Shown here: piece by piece, positions 39,593 through 49,973 of the stretch
Layout of the letters: each line of letters starts with the position of its first letter
Numbering within the stretch: the stretch's first letter is position 1
Assembly (NCBI RefSeq): GCF_002812045.1
Contig: NZ_NPEG01000003.1
Coordinates: 124,001 to 188,000 of the forward strand
Source of the DNA: Leptospira haakeii
Lineage (GTDB): Bacteria > Spirochaetota > Leptospiria > Leptospirales > Leptospiraceae
Length of the DNA: 64,000 nucleotides
Direction of reading: 5' to 3'
Translations under genes and position numbers: made by a program
Notes under the pieces: generated by a model
Seen by the model: only the letters and a program-made list of their open reading frames with translations
Database searches by the model: none
What the model was told of the DNA's origin: nothing

Positions 39593-40438
39593 ATGATCAT
39601 TAACCATAACTTAGCCGCGATTAACTCCCACCGCGTTCTGAAGTTCCAGAACAACGAAGTGGCGAAAAACATGGAGGCACTTTCTTCCGGTATGCGTATC
39701 AACCGCGCCGGGGATGATGCATCCGGTCTAGCCGTTTCCGAGAAAATGAGAACTCAGGTGAAAGGACTTCGCCAAGCGGAGAGAAACACTGAGGACGGCA
39801 TGTCCCTGATCCAAACAACTGAAGGATATCTGCAGGAAACTAATGATATCATCCAGAGGGTCCGTGTACTTGCTATCCAATCTTCCAACGGTATCTACGG
39901 TGCAGAAGACCGTCAGATGATCCAAGTAGAAGTTTCTCAGCTCATAGACGAAATTGATCGCATTTCCTCCCAAGCAGAGTTTAACAAGATGGCATTGCTC
40001 CAAGGCGATTTCGCTCGTGGATCAAGAACCGCTTCTATGTGGTTCCACATCGGACCGAACCAGCATCAGAGGGAACGAGTTTATATCGCAACTATGACCG
40101 CTAAGGCTCTGAACTTAATCAAGTCTGACGGAACACTTTTGACTCTTTCTACTGCTGAACTTTCTAACGAAGCAATCGGCTTTCTTGACGATGCTTTAAT
40201 GAAAATCAACAAACAAAGAGCAAATCTTGGAGCTTACTATAACCGTTTAGAGCATGCATCTAAAGGCCTAATGGTAGCTTACGAGAACATCCAAGCTTCA
40301 GAGTCGAGAATCAGGGACGCGGATATGGCAGAGGAAACTGTTGCATTCACTAAGAACCAAATTTTGGTTCAATCAGGAACTGCAATGTTAGCACAAGCTA
40401 ACGTAAGACCTCAGTCTGTCCTCCAGTTACTTAGGTAA
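39593..40438 (+). CDS. flaB: Periplasmic flagellin, FlaB type (first copy)
   Basis: A 281-residue flagellar core filament protein. ATG 39593 follows AAGGAGGAAACAA. It has the N-terminal D0/D1 block ([18 protein letters not shown]..., [46 protein letters not shown]) and C-terminal D1/D0 block ([27 protein letters not shown]..., VLQLLR). There is no variable D2/D3 domain, as in spirochaete periplasmic filaments. It has no cleavable signal and is exported by the flagellar type III system. A close paralogue follows 406 bp downstream. Confidence 0.96.
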   Translation: MIINHNLAAINSHRVLKFQNNEVAKNMEALSSGMRINRAGDDASGLAVSEKMRTQVKGLRQAERNTEDGMSLIQTTEGYLQETNDIIQRVRVLAIQSSNGIYGAEDRQMIQVEVSQLIDEIDRISSQAEFNKMALLQGDFARGSRTASMWFHIGPNQHQRERVYIATMTAKALNLIKSDGTLLTLSTAELSNEAIGFLDDALMKINKQRANLGAYYNRLEHASKGLMVAYENIQASESRIRDADMAEETVAFTKNQILVQSGTAMLAQANVRPQSVLQLLR

Positions 40439-40454
40439 TTAGGACTTTCCGGCA

Positions 40455-40476
40455 GCGGGAGCAGTGATGCTCCCGC
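40455..40476 (+). terminator. Hairpin terminator after the first flaB
   Basis: GCGGGAGCA (40455-40463) and TGCTCCCGC (40468-40476) form a perfect 9-bp stem with a GTGA tetraloop 17 bp past the stop. TTTTCTG follows 11 nt later, so it is a somewhat detached T-tract. A second small stem AGCCGC/GCGGCT lies at 40504-40519. Confidence 0.7.
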
Positions 40477-40722
40477 ACCGGGAACTTTTCTGTAAAACTC
40501 CGAAGCCGCGTATGCGGCTATCGTTGTCTACAGACCTAAGAAAAGGTACAGGAAAAACGTCGGGTCTAACATTCTTCTTTCCCCAATTTTTTTCCGGTTC
40601 CTTTTCCAAGGAGGAATTCCGAAGAAACCGAACCGGGTTAGTAATAACCTAAAGCTTATTGAACTGAGTGTAAGTGTATATCTGTAACGTTATGCGCTTA
40701 TGTGTTGATTGAAAAACATCCA

Positions 40723-40819
40723 TTCTCCTCGGGAGAAAATGACCTGTCGGGTGGTCCGACCGGGTCCATCCCGGAGCACCGGACAGGTCATGTCCGATCG
40801 GAGGATAGGGAGATCCTCC
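40723..40819 (+). promoter_or_regulatory. Structured 5' leader of the second flaB (three consecutive stem-loops)
   Basis: Three hairpins stand in series: TTCTCC/GGAGAA (40723-40737), a long one with 13-nt arms 40741-40753 and 40777-40789 (one mismatch) enclosing an inner CCGGG/CCCGG stem, and GGAGGAT/ATCCTCC (40800-40819). The AAGGAG ribosome site follows 13 nt later. The rest of the 406-bp gap (40520-40720) holds nothing else I can name. Role in mRNA stability or translational control is inferred. Confidence 0.65.
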
Positions 40820-40844
40820 GGAAACTCTCTACAAGGAGTGTAGG

Positions 40845-41693
<849 letters not shown>

Positions 41694-41708
41694 TTTTCGG
41701 GAACAGGC

Positions 41709-41740
41709 GCCACCGGATGGAAACTCCGGTGGCTTTTTTT
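41709..41740 (+). terminator. Intrinsic terminator of the second flaB
   Basis: GCCACCGGA (41709-41717) and TCCGGTGGC (41725-41733) pair perfectly over 9 bp with a 7-nt loop, followed directly by seven T residues. Confidence 0.95.
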
Positions 41741-41938
41741 ATCTTATAATTCGAGATCCCTTTATGAATCCTTTCTATTTATTTATTCGTCTAAATTCGA
41801 TTTTTCTAAACAAGTAGCCTTAAAAAAATTTATATTCGCGCAGGAAATAATCATCTACTAAATATTGAACGATTTCGCTTGACTCTTTTCGTTGATTTAT
41901 GGAAATTTTCGAACATCTTTTCCTTTAGGTAGAATGGA

Positions 41939-42697
41939 ATGTTCCGTAGTTTACTTATCTTTGCGATATTATTAGGTTTAAATTGTGCGACTACTAATTC
42001 GGGAAAAAAGCCCGGGGCTGGGTCATTTACCTTAGATTGTTCCGATACTAAAAATCCGTATCACTTCTCAGCAATGAAAGGGAAGGGAAACTTTTCGGTA
42101 ACAAGGTTTTTAGAATATTCTATACCCTCCAGTGCTCATGAAAACTTTTTAAACCAAAATCAAAAAGTTTGGGACAAGGCGCTCCTTGATTACCAAGCCA
42201 GAAAATTTTCCGAAGTAAAACTTTTATTAGAACCCTTTCTCTCTAAGTATGACCAGGATTTAAGTCTTCGAGAATTATACGCCAAATCCTGGTATTGGAG
42301 TCTGCAAAATAGAGGAAAGGAAGACAAGCTACTTGCATTCTATTTAGATCTGCATAAGCGTATCCAGCATGAAATTGATGTGCAAGATGGAATCCGAAAA
42401 ACAGGCGAAGTAGTTATAGTCTTGGGCTTTAATGATGTGGAGTGGAAGATTGCTACGATCTATTTAGATAGAGCAGAGTGGCAAACTGCCGAATCATACT
42501 TGGAGTTATCTCTTTTCGGCGGAACTATGACCACTGACGGAAGCCAAGGTCCGCATCCATCCGTGATCGAAAACTATGCTTATCTTACAGAAACCGCTTA
42601 TTATCTAAAAGATAAGGATAAGAATCGTTTTTATCTTTGTAAAACTCTACAACTCGATCCTAAAAATACCTACGCGTTTCAGTTTTTACTTCGTTAG
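41939..42697 (+). CDS. Putative lipoprotein with TPR-like helices
   Basis: A 252-residue protein with a lipoprotein signal (MFRSLLIFAILLGLNC, Cys16). The mature part is helical, with repeats such as VWDKALLDYQARKFSEVKLLLEPFLSKY, IATIYLDRAEWQTAESYLELSLF and YAYLTETAYYLKDKDKNRFYLCKTLQLDPKNTYAF. These have the small/large residue spacing of tetratricopeptide repeats, suggesting a scaffold role in the periplasm. No enzyme motif is seen. It stands between the flagellin terminator and the ArsR/SRPBCC pair. Confidence 0.68.
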   Translation: MFRSLLIFAILLGLNCATTNSGKKPGAGSFTLDCSDTKNPYHFSAMKGKGNFSVTRFLEYSIPSSAHENFLNQNQKVWDKALLDYQARKFSEVKLLLEPFLSKYDQDLSLRELYAKSWYWSLQNRGKEDKLLAFYLDLHKRIQHEIDVQDGIRKTGEVVIVLGFNDVEWKIATIYLDRAEWQTAESYLELSLFGGTMTTDGSQGPHPSVIENYAYLTETAYYLKDKDKNRFYLCKTLQLDPKNTYAFQFLLR

Positions 42698-42767
42698 ATC
42701 GGGGTTTATCTTTTATCCGTATCCATTCGATTTTTAGAATAATTTTAACTAAGAATCGTTTTATTTA

Positions 42768-42807
42768 ATATTTAAGTATTGACTTAATTAAGTAAATGCT
42801 TAAATAT
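42768..42807. promoter_or_regulatory. 40-bp dyad, probable ArsR-type operator
   Basis: ATATTTAAG (42768-42776) - 5 bp - ACTTAATTAAGT (42782-42793) - 5 bp - CTTAAATAT (42799-42807). The outer 9-bp arms are exact inverted copies, the central 12 bp are self-complementary, and the spacers are equal, so the whole 40 bp has one dyad axis. It ends 6 bp before the preferred start codon of the regulator gene and covers its alternative start. Autoregulation by the adjacent ArsR-family protein is inferred. Confidence 0.75.
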
Positions 42808-42813
42808 TTGATC

Positions 42814-43134
42814 ATGCAGGCTTTAGATGCAATTGCGGACCCGACCAGACGAAAAATTTTAGAACTGCTATTCAAAGGTGAAATGGGAGCAGGAGAAATA
42901 GCGGGACATTTTGATATAAGTGCCGCTGCCATCTCCCAACATCTTAAGGTTTTGAAAGAATGTAATCTGATCCAAGTTAGAGTGGATGGGCAAAGAAGGA
43001 TCCATTCTTTAGATTACAAAGGTTGGAAAGAGATCCAAGACTGGATTGATAGAGCAAAAACTTTCTGGGAAGGAAGACTAGATCTTCTGGAAAAGGAATT
43101 GAAAGCCAATAAAATGAGAAAGGGGAGAAGATAG
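42814..43134 (+). CDS. ArsR/SdpR-family transcriptional regulator
   Basis: A 106-residue winged-helix regulator beginning MQALDAIADPTRRKILELL. The recognition segment is EIAGHFDISAAAISQHLKVLKE and the wing DGQRRIHSL; KGWKEIQDWIDRAKTFWEGRLDLLEKEL forms the C-terminal helix common to SdpR-like members paired with SRPBCC proteins. No metal-binding Cys motif is present, so it is not a metal sensor. ATG 42814 is preferred because members start shortly before ALADPTRR; ATG 42796 lies inside the dyad. The SRPBCC gene starts 2 bp after its stop. Confidence 0.9.
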   Translation: MQALDAIADPTRRKILELLFKGEMGAGEIAGHFDISAAAISQHLKVLKECNLIQVRVDGQRRIHSLDYKGWKEIQDWIDRAKTFWEGRLDLLEKELKANKMRKGRR

Positions 43135-43136
43135 TG

Positions 43137-43688
43137 ATGAAAGATCTATCTGTAAACAAAACGTATGGGACCTTTACTTCGGAGGCAGAAGTTCGTTTCC
43201 AAAGATTATTACCCGGGCCGATCGAAACTGTTTGGGAATATCTAACCGATTCAGAAAAACGCGGCACCTGGCTCGCTTCCGGAACTATGGAATTAAAGGT
43301 AGATGGAAAAGTAGAATTAAACTTTTTGCATTCTTCTCTTTCTGATGAAAAAAGTTATCCAGACAAATTTAAGGCAATGGAAAACGGTATTAGTGGAGTA
43401 GAAAAAATAACCGCAATAGACGCTCCTCGGTTTTTAAGTTTTACCTGGCATCCTGATTCAGAAGTTAGTTTCGAATTAGAGGAGAAGGGAGAAGATGTTC
43501 TTTTAACTCTCCGACATTATAAACTCACAGATGAGTTCGGTAAACTTATGGTTTCTTCCGGTTGGCATACTCATTTGGATATTCTAGTTTCTAAAATTTA
43601 TAAGGAATCGGTTCCTAAGTTCTGGCAAACATTTACCCAGCATGAAGCTGCTTATGGGGAAAAATTGAAAAGTCTCTCTAAGAAATAG
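43137..43688 (+). CDS. SRPBCC/AHSA1-domain protein
   Basis: A 183-residue helix-grip protein of the activator-of-Hsp90-ATPase C-terminal-like type: VRFQRLLPGPIETVWEYLTDSEKRGTWLASGTMEL near the start, then VEKITAIDAPRFLSFTWHPDSEVSFELEEKGEDVLLTLRHYKL, then GWHTHLDILVSKI. The cavity normally binds a hydrophobic ligand. ArsR-SRPBCC gene pairs are widespread and usually co-regulated. AGGGGAG is 9 nt upstream of ATG 43137; a GTG 3 bp earlier overlaps the regulator's stop. Confidence 0.88.
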   Translation: MKDLSVNKTYGTFTSEAEVRFQRLLPGPIETVWEYLTDSEKRGTWLASGTMELKVDGKVELNFLHSSLSDEKSYPDKFKAMENGISGVEKITAIDAPRFLSFTWHPDSEVSFELEEKGEDVLLTLRHYKLTDEFGKLMVSSGWHTHLDILVSKIYKESVPKFWQTFTQHEAAYGEKLKSLSKK

Positions 43689-43702
43689 GAACTTAAAATA
43701 AA

Positions 43703-43728
43703 AAAGCCGACGAATTTTCGCCGGCTTT
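43703..43728. terminator. Bidirectional hairpin between SRPBCC and lipL46-like genes
   Basis: AAAGCCGACGAA (43703-43714) and TTCGCCGGCTTT (43717-43728) pair over 12 bp with one A-C mismatch. A-run before and pyrimidine-rich DNA after fit a terminator for two convergent genes. Confidence 0.8.
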
Positions 43729-43753
43729 CCTTTGGATCGATTATAAAAACCGA

Positions 43754-45001
43754 TTATTTATTTGGAGTGAACTCCAAAGTAACCACACCTCTTACCGCAG
43801 ACTTAACATTCATCTTCTTAGTGGCTAAGAAAGTGAATCCTCTGTCTTTTTTATAGACTAACTCGTCCATAAACAGTGCGTCTTTTCCTGGATAGGTAAC
43901 TTCCCACTCTGAACCGCTTACATTGCTAGTTCTAACATTGATGTCTTTTGCAGCAGTCAATTCCGCAAGATCATCTTTGAATTTAGTGGACTCATCAGCA
44001 TCCAATCCGGTAAACTTTAAGATGATGGTATTGTTCTCAGTGAGATTAAACCATTCTTCCTTAAGTTGTTTGTTTACTTTTTTGGTTACGTCTTCTGCCC
44101 AACCAGCAAGTGCCTTTTCTCTGGAAACTTTTTGAGTGATGTCCGCTCCACGAGCGTCGCCGTTTCCGGATGCTACCACTTTCCCGTCTCCCCAAAGTAA
44201 GATTACTTTATAAGGTCCGGTAGCCGCTGTATTGAATAAAGGTCTGTCTAATTGTTTTCCACCGATTGCGGTTACAGGAGTTTGGTCTTCTGTTTCAACA
44301 GATCCTACTACAAGTACTTCTGCTCCGGAAGATTGAGCCTGGATTAGAATTGCAGCTCCAGCATCTAAAGAGTTTACTGCATCCGCATTCAAGCCGGATG
44401 GTTTAACTGTTTTAGAGGCTTGTCCAGGATCTACGATCTTGTTTCCTGCTTTTTTAAGTCCTTTGATGATCTCAGCTTCTGCAATATTACCGTTGCTTAA
44501 AGGAGCAACTGGAGCTCCTCCAACTTTAGAAGGAACTAAAACTACGATTCTAGGATTTCCTACATCAGCAAGTAAACCTTCGACTGCAGTAGAAAGTTTA
44601 GATTCTTCGATCGTACAACGAACTGTAAGTTTTAAGATCGGTTGTGTATCGATCTTACCTTGGTCTTCTGCAACGATGTCATAAGATTTAACGAATGCAT
44701 CCGTTTTAGAAAGTAGACTAGAGCCTAAACTTTCTCCATCGGAAGCTTGGCTTTTGTTGGAAATTTCTTCACCAACTACTTTACGTACCGCATTAACTTT
44801 AGCGTCTTTGATCGCTCTTTGTTTTGCGTTCGCTATATCACCATTGTAAATCGGAGCTTCTCCGATCACGGTGATGGTATTTCCTTCTCTAGTGAATTCT
44901 TCTTTTTTCTTGCGGCGGGATCCGTCTCCCGTAGCGCATGCAAAAGTGAAACCTAAAATCAGTGTGAGAGCGGTTAACCGCAGGACGGACAGCTTTGCCA
45001 T
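43754..45001 (-). CDS. FlgT-like lipoprotein, probably LipL46
   Basis: A 415-residue lipoprotein (Cys22 in TFACATGDG, followed by a basic RRKKK stretch). Residues about 40-135 match the FlgT_N pattern ([38 protein letters not shown]), and [13 protein letters not shown] with later [12 protein letters not shown] resemble FlgT middle/C-terminal domains. Size (about 44 kDa) and its place four genes from the flaB pair agree with what I remember of lipL46 in L. interrogans. FlgT-like proteins elsewhere take part in the flagellar basal body, but outer-membrane localisation is what is reported for LipL46. AAGGAAG precedes ATG 45001. Confidence 0.72.
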   Translation of the reverse strand: MAKLSVLRLTALTLILGFTFACATGDGSRRKKKEEFTREGNTITVIGEAPIYNGDIANAKQRAIKDAKVNAVRKVVGEEISNKSQASDGESLGSSLLSKTDAFVKSYDIVAEDQGKIDTQPILKLTVRCTIEESKLSTAVEGLLADVGNPRIVVLVPSKVGGAPVAPLSNGNIAEAEIIKGLKKAGNKIVDPGQASKTVKPSGLNADAVNSLDAGAAILIQAQSSGAEVLVVGSVETEDQTPVTAIGGKQLDRPLFNTAATGPYKVILLWGDGKVVASGNGDARGADITQKVSREKALAGWAEDVTKKVNKQLKEEWFNLTENNTIILKFTGLDADESTKFKDDLAELTAAKDINVRTSNVSGSEWEVTYPGKDALFMDELVYKKDRGFTFLATKKMNVKSAVRGVVTLEFTPNK

Positions 45002-45067
45002 ATCGCTTCCTTTTTCTCCTTGATGTATTGAATTCTGTCTATTTACTGAACAAATAAGGTATCTTAC

Positions 45068-46327
45068 ATGCGGTTCAAAGAAAGAAACAAAAAAATCCTA
45101 ACTTTACTCATTTTTTTTCTGACAATTTCCTCAGGCTCCTGTGTAGAAGCGTCATCCAGAAGTCATATTTCTAAATCTAAAATTATTCCGGCCGAAGTTT
45201 CCTTTTACGAGCAAGTACTTCCAAGTCTTGCAGGTAAATCCGTTGTGCTTGTTACAAATCCATCCGGTATAGGCAGACATCCTGAGAAAATCTTAAAAGA
45301 ATTTAAGGATAAAAAAGTTAAGATCAAACATTTGATCGGACTTGAACATGGATTTTTAGGATTGGAGGAAGACTTTAGTAAATCTCCAGTCACAATGGAT
45401 GAAACTTTTCAACTCCCTATCTATCATATTTATAAGGTTAAAAACTCGGAAATCCCTGCAATCCTGAAAGGTGCAGACGCAGTTGTGTTCGATGTTGTTG
45501 ATATGGGAATGCGTTGTTATACATACTTAAGCGTTCTCAAACGTTTGATGGATAATTTGCCTGATCCAAACACTAAGTTTATTCTTTTAGATCATCCAAA
45601 TCCTGCATTATATTTAGGCGCAAGGGGAGAAGGTATACAGAAGAAGTTTTTAAACTTCGCCGGAGAATTTCCTTCTCTATTTTTCACTGGAATGACTTTG
45701 GGAGAAGCCGCTGCATTCTATAATGGTGAATATTTAGGTGGAAAAGTGAAACTAGATATTATTTCTCCTGAAAATCTAAAAAGAGGATTTGATTGGGAGA
45801 GAGAAGGTATCCCTTGGTCCACGCCTTCTCCGAATCTTCCTATGTTGGATTCTGCAAAAAACTATCTAGGTTTAGTTTTATTAGAAGGAGTGAATGTTTC
45901 CGTAGGAAGAGGAACACAGGCTCCATTCGTATATTTCGGTGCTCCTTGGATGAATGAACCCGAAGATATCATCAACGAATTAAATGAAGATAGCAAAGGT
46001 GATTATTATTACCAAAGTGTATTTTTTAAACCTGTTTTCGGTCCTTTCAAAGGAGAAATTTGTAGAGGTCTTCGTTTAACTGTTGTAAATCGTAAATATG
46101 ATCCGATCAGAATGGCATATAACTTAACAACCATCATGAAAAAGAAATATAAGGATTTCAAATGGAGACAATATGCGGACGGATCCCATAATATAGATTT
46201 TCTATGGGGAACCGAAAAATTCAGAGAATCAGTAGATGCAGGTCTCACATACGAACAATTTAGGTCTTCTTATGCGGAATCTGAATCTTCTACAAATAAA
46301 CTGATTCAGAAATATCTGATCTACTAA
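45068..46327 (+). CDS. NamZ-like exo-beta-N-acetylmuramidase (DUF1343), putative lipoprotein
   Basis: A 419-residue exported protein with lipobox SSGSC (Cys25). The DUF1343 pattern is clear: [149 protein letters not shown]. Known members release terminal MurNAc from peptidoglycan fragments, so a role in wall turnover or recycling is likely. The gene opens a plus-strand group with an exported protein, DUF2797 and an M48 protease. Confidence 0.87.
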   Translation: MRFKERNKKILTLLIFFLTISSGSCVEASSRSHISKSKIIPAEVSFYEQVLPSLAGKSVVLVTNPSGIGRHPEKILKEFKDKKVKIKHLIGLEHGFLGLEEDFSKSPVTMDETFQLPIYHIYKVKNSEIPAILKGADAVVFDVVDMGMRCYTYLSVLKRLMDNLPDPNTKFILLDHPNPALYLGARGEGIQKKFLNFAGEFPSLFFTGMTLGEAAAFYNGEYLGGKVKLDIISPENLKRGFDWEREGIPWSTPSPNLPMLDSAKNYLGLVLLEGVNVSVGRGTQAPFVYFGAPWMNEPEDIINELNEDSKGDYYYQSVFFKPVFGPFKGEICRGLRLTVVNRKYDPIRMAYNLTTIMKKKYKDFKWRQYADGSHNIDFLWGTEKFRESVDAGLTYEQFRSSYAESESSTNKLIQKYLIY

Positions 46328-46358
46328 TGTTTTATAGATAAATTTCGAAAGATAAGTT

Positions 46359-46961
46359 ATGAGAACTAGATTCGTTGTTATAGTATCGTTTTGCCTTTCC
46401 TTTTCCCTTTTCGCAGAAAATGAAATTGGAGAATGGAAAGAATACGGCTTAAAAGAAGTTTTAGGCCGATTGAAATTTTATGCATTTGCTAAGATCGCTC
46501 AAAGTGTTCGCACAGGCGCTTCTTTCGACCAAGAATTATATGTGAAAGAAACTCCTTGTGCTCAGGATTTTCCCGTATTAGAGGGAAATTTCCAATGTGC
46601 TTTATTAAAAGTTTCCACGTTCGAAGATAAACTAGCACAAAATACTGAGCCTACAACTCCAAGTGCCGCATCCGCTACTAACGGTTTGACGCCTAGTAAA
46701 ACGATACCTCCTATCCCAGTAAAAGCAAAATGGTATGAAGGAAGAACACTCGCAGGCAAAGGAGTACTTTCTCTTCCGGGAAAAGAAGGGCAGAGTGATT
46801 TGAAATTATTCTATCATACGGATGGAAGGTTAAGTCATTACTCATACGAAGATAAAATAGTGGTTTTTGACTGGAAAGGTCAGGAGCTAAGTACTATTCT
46901 AACTGTAAAAGTGGATCCAAAACTGCGGCCACTCGGCGGTAAGGAATATTTTTTTCCATGA
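46359..46961 (+). CDS. Exported protein of unknown function
   Basis: A 200-residue protein with a plain signal peptide ([21 protein letters not shown], cleavage near residue 19). The mature part has three features: a helical start ([26 protein letters not shown]), a Pro/Ser/Thr-rich linker about 95-120, and a beta-rich end with [26 protein letters not shown]. Two Cys may form a disulfide. Its stop overlaps the DUF2797 start (ATGA), so translation is coupled. No family recognised. Confidence 0.66.
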   Translation: MRTRFVVIVSFCLSFSLFAENEIGEWKEYGLKEVLGRLKFYAFAKIAQSVRTGASFDQELYVKETPCAQDFPVLEGNFQCALLKVSTFEDKLAQNTEPTTPSAASATNGLTPSKTIPPIPVKAKWYEGRTLAGKGVLSLPGKEGQSDLKLFYHTDGRLSHYSYEDKIVVFDWKGQELSTILTVKVDPKLRPLGGKEYFFP

Positions 46962-47812
46962 AAGAACTCTCTTCCGGATTTTTAAGAATGATGGACCACG
47001 AAGGTATAGACCCGGTAGAATATATCTGGGTAGTGGCTTCTTATCCATCTTCCGAATCCGGAAAACAAGAGGCTAAGTTCGTTCCTGCAGATTTTAAGAT
47101 CGGAAGTCTCGTTGGTAAGAGAGTAAAACTGGAATTTACCGGAAAGATCCGTTGTGTGAACTGTGGAAAAGTCACAAGCAAAAGTTTTAACCAAGGAAGC
47201 TGTTTTAACTGCTTCCAAACATTAGCTGAAAATGATCTATGTATTCTTCGTCCGGAAACCTGCCATTTTCATTTGGGAACTTGTAGGGAACCTGAATGGG
47301 GAGAAGGTTACTGTTTCCAAAAACATACCGTCTACCTTGCAAATACGAGTGGCTTAAAAGTGGGAATCACACGTGAAAAACCGGTTTCCAATCGTTGGGT
47401 GGACCAGGGTGCGCAAGAAGCAATCCCGCTTTTAGAAGTTACTTCCAGAAGAGATGCAGGTCTCATCGAAAAACAATTTACCACCGTTATTGATGATAAA
47501 ACCAAATGGCAAAAGATGGTAACGGAAGATTCGGTTCCGTTTGATCTAATTTCTAAAAAGAAAGAACTGCTTGAAGTTCTGGATTCTTGGGACCTCGGAG
47601 TTCCTTATAATGAGTCCGATGAGCAGAATATTACAAAATTAAGTTATCCTATTTCAGAATATCCTAAAAAATCCAAATCCTTCTCTCCGGATAAAGAAAA
47701 GGAAATAGATTCCAAATTACTCGGTATCAAAGGGCAGTATCTTTTGTTCGAGGATGTGGTTATCAATATCCGCGCCTATGGCGGTTACGAAATACGTCTG
47801 TATTCGGAGTGA
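46958..47812 (+). CDS. DUF2797 zinc-binding-like protein
   Basis: A 284-residue cytoplasmic protein. [23 protein letters not shown] (about 63-85) is a four-Cys treble-clef-like knuckle, followed by [38 protein letters not shown] and [29 protein letters not shown], which are the DUF2797 core. The part from VYLA to EKQF resembles a GIY-YIG-type fold, which I infer from pattern only. The biochemical function is unknown. Its stop lies next to the M48 gene start. Confidence 0.82.
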   Translation: MKELSSGFLRMMDHEGIDPVEYIWVVASYPSSESGKQEAKFVPADFKIGSLVGKRVKLEFTGKIRCVNCGKVTSKSFNQGSCFNCFQTLAENDLCILRPETCHFHLGTCREPEWGEGYCFQKHTVYLANTSGLKVGITREKPVSNRWVDQGAQEAIPLLEVTSRRDAGLIEKQFTTVIDDKTKWQKMVTEDSVPFDLISKKKELLEVLDSWDLGVPYNESDEQNITKLSYPISEYPKKSKSFSPDKEKEIDSKLLGIKGQYLLFEDVVINIRAYGGYEIRLYSE

Positions 47813-47820
47813 GTTATCTT

Positions 47821-48684
47821 ATGAAAAAAACTTCTATTCGCAAATATTTCCTGGTCCTATTTTTACTTTTTTCCCTCCAAGGCTGTGGCTGGATGGTAGA
47901 TCTTGTTTTTCCTTTAGACGTAGACCGGTTTTTAGGAGAACAATTTTACAAGGCCGCTGTAACAGGCGAGGCTCATGGCGAAATATATAAAGACAAAGCA
48001 TTAGAAAAATATCTGCAATCTATCGTGGATCGTATCTTAAAATCCAAATCCATCCAATATAAAAACGAATTCAAATATAAAGTAACCATAATAGATGATG
48101 ATAAGGTAATCAATGCTATCTGCGCACCCGGTGGTTATATATTCGTATATACCGGTCTTCTTCATTTCGTAAAAAATGAGGCAACTCTTGCCGGTATTCT
48201 TTCTCATGAAATTGCTCATGCGGAAAGAAGGCATTCCACCAAACAATTATCTACGAATCTTACTTTATATTTTGCGTTATACTTTGTGCTTTCTTATGTA
48301 CTAGGCCCTGATTTGGCGCAACACGCAGCGGATATTGCTGGTCTTTCTACAAATCTATTAGGCCTTGCAAATAGTCGCTCTATGGAAGAAGAAGCAGACG
48401 AATACGGATTTGATTATATGAGATCCACTCCTTATTATCCGGGAGCAATCGCAGATTTTTTCAAAGATATCCAAAAAGAGAAGAAGGTAAATCCTGAGTT
48501 AAAGGGTGCAGATATTCCTTTGGAAAAATATTTGAGCACTCACCCTCTGGATGAGGATAGAATTTCAGCGAACGAAAAAAGGCTGAAAGATGCTAAGATC
48601 GGCGCCCCGAACGCAAAGTCTTATTTTAAAGAAAGATACCGCAGTAATATAGAAAAATCTTTGGGAACCAAAGAAGAAGACTGA
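47821..48684 (+). CDS. M48-family metalloprotease, putative lipoprotein
   Basis: A 287-residue periplasmic zinc peptidase from ATG 47821, which opens a clean lipoprotein signal (lipobox LQGC, Cys22). A GTG at 47809 is possible but adds nothing useful. The active site is HEIAH (129-133) with the third ligand in SMEEEADEYGFDYM (about 187-200); THPLDEDRISANEKRL near the end matches the BepA/LoiP type consensus. BepA and LoiP degrade misassembled outer-membrane proteins, a likely role here too. Last gene of the group starting at the NamZ-like gene. Confidence 0.92.
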   Translation: MKKTSIRKYFLVLFLLFSLQGCGWMVDLVFPLDVDRFLGEQFYKAAVTGEAHGEIYKDKALEKYLQSIVDRILKSKSIQYKNEFKYKVTIIDDDKVINAICAPGGYIFVYTGLLHFVKNEATLAGILSHEIAHAERRHSTKQLSTNLTLYFALYFVLSYVLGPDLAQHAADIAGLSTNLLGLANSRSMEEEADEYGFDYMRSTPYYPGAIADFFKDIQKEKKVNPELKGADIPLEKYLSTHPLDEDRISANEKRLKDAKIGAPNAKSYFKERYRSNIEKSLGTKEED

Positions 48685-48782
48685 TTCTTCGTCTGACAAT
48701 CGTTCCGATCGGGTGATTCTATCGGTAAAATATAGAAAGAAAGATTGACTGATTTCGATTCCATTTAGATAACTTTCGCGTT

Positions 48783-49973
48783 ATGAATTGGAAGAAAAAA
48801 TTAAAAACTTGGGTGGATTCCGGACTCATTAGCCAGACCCAGGCAGAGTCCATTCTCAAATTCGAAGATTCCAAAAAAATTCCTTACGTATTCTATTCCT
48901 TTTTAGCTTTAGGGATCGTAGTGATAGGACTTGGGGTCATCGCAATGGTGGCCGCTAATTGGGATAAGATCCATTATTCAGTTAAACTGATCGCAAGTTT
49001 TACACTCCTCTCCGGAATAGGGATTGCGATCCTATATTCTCAAAGTAAAGAGATTTGGAACGATACAATTCGTTATCTTTTGGTTTTACTTCTTTGTGTA
49101 TTATTTTTTGCGAATATTGGTCTGGTCTCTCAGATTTATCATACTCAAGGAAAATTATACCAGGCCCTTCTCCTTTGGTCTGGAATTACGATATTACTCG
49201 TGATCATGTATCCTGGGAGGGTATTACAACATCTTTGGATTGCAGTATTCAGTTCTTCTTTTTTAAGCTGGATAGACAATCATCCCGATATCGGTTGGAA
49301 AGAAAGAAGCCATTATTTCTCTCTCTTCTTCTTTGTAGCTTCTTGGCTATTTGCAGGGATTGCGATCTTTACGGAGAGGAGGTTGGAAACTAAAGAGAGT
49401 AAAACTTCTATCCTAGTGAATCCTTTTTTACTTTGGGCTTTCGGTTTTTTCTTAACTTCATCCATTTGGGGAAGCTTTGAAACCCATGATATTCCGAACT
49501 TAGACCAAGATCCTGAATTTGCTAGAAGATATGATCTTCCTTTTTCTTGGTATTGGCCTTTACTTCTTCCAATTTTGCTAATTGCGGTTTCTCAGATTTT
49601 CAGAAAACGTTTCTCTCGCAGAAAGATCATATTACTTTCCATTTCCGGAATATTTTTAGGATTTCTGAATTATCCTCAAACTTTCCATTGGTATGGAAAA
49701 TATCCTGCGATGATATTTTTCTTTTTGGCTTGGATTCCATTTACTTTCTTATTTTTCGAATCCAGGAGATGGTTCGATCTATCTCTTTTGATTTTAGGTC
49801 TTCGATTTGTATCCGTCTATCTGGAAGTATTCGGAAGTTTACTTGCAACAGGAATTGGACTGATCATTTCCGGAGCATTTATTTTAGGTTTTAGCATCTT
49901 AGTATTTAGGATGAGAGAAAAGATTAGAAATGCAGCGAACCAGCTCTTTCAAGAAGAGGAATTAGGAATATGA
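48783..49973 (+). CDS. DUF2157 multi-pass membrane protein
   Basis: A 396-residue membrane protein with about ten helices. The N-terminal WKKKLKTWVDSGLISQTQAESILKFE (cytoplasmic helical segment) and FLALGIVVIGLGVIAMVAANWDKI are the DUF2157 signature. The family often pairs with a GDYXXLXY-domain protein, and that is the next gene here, with an ATGA overlap at 49970. Function is unknown; a joint membrane complex is inferred. Confidence 0.85.
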   Translation: MNWKKKLKTWVDSGLISQTQAESILKFEDSKKIPYVFYSFLALGIVVIGLGVIAMVAANWDKIHYSVKLIASFTLLSGIGIAILYSQSKEIWNDTIRYLLVLLLCVLFFANIGLVSQIYHTQGKLYQALLLWSGITILLVIMYPGRVLQHLWIAVFSSSFLSWIDNHPDIGWKERSHYFSLFFFVASWLFAGIAIFTERRLETKESKTSILVNPFLLWAFGFFLTSSIWGSFETHDIPNLDQDPEFARRYDLPFSWYWPLLLPILLIAVSQIFRKRFSRRKIILLSISGIFLGFLNYPQTFHWYGKYPAMIFFFLAWIPFTFLFFESRRWFDLSLLILGLRFVSVYLEVFGSLLATGIGLIISGAFILGFSILVFRMREKIRNAANQLFQEEELGI

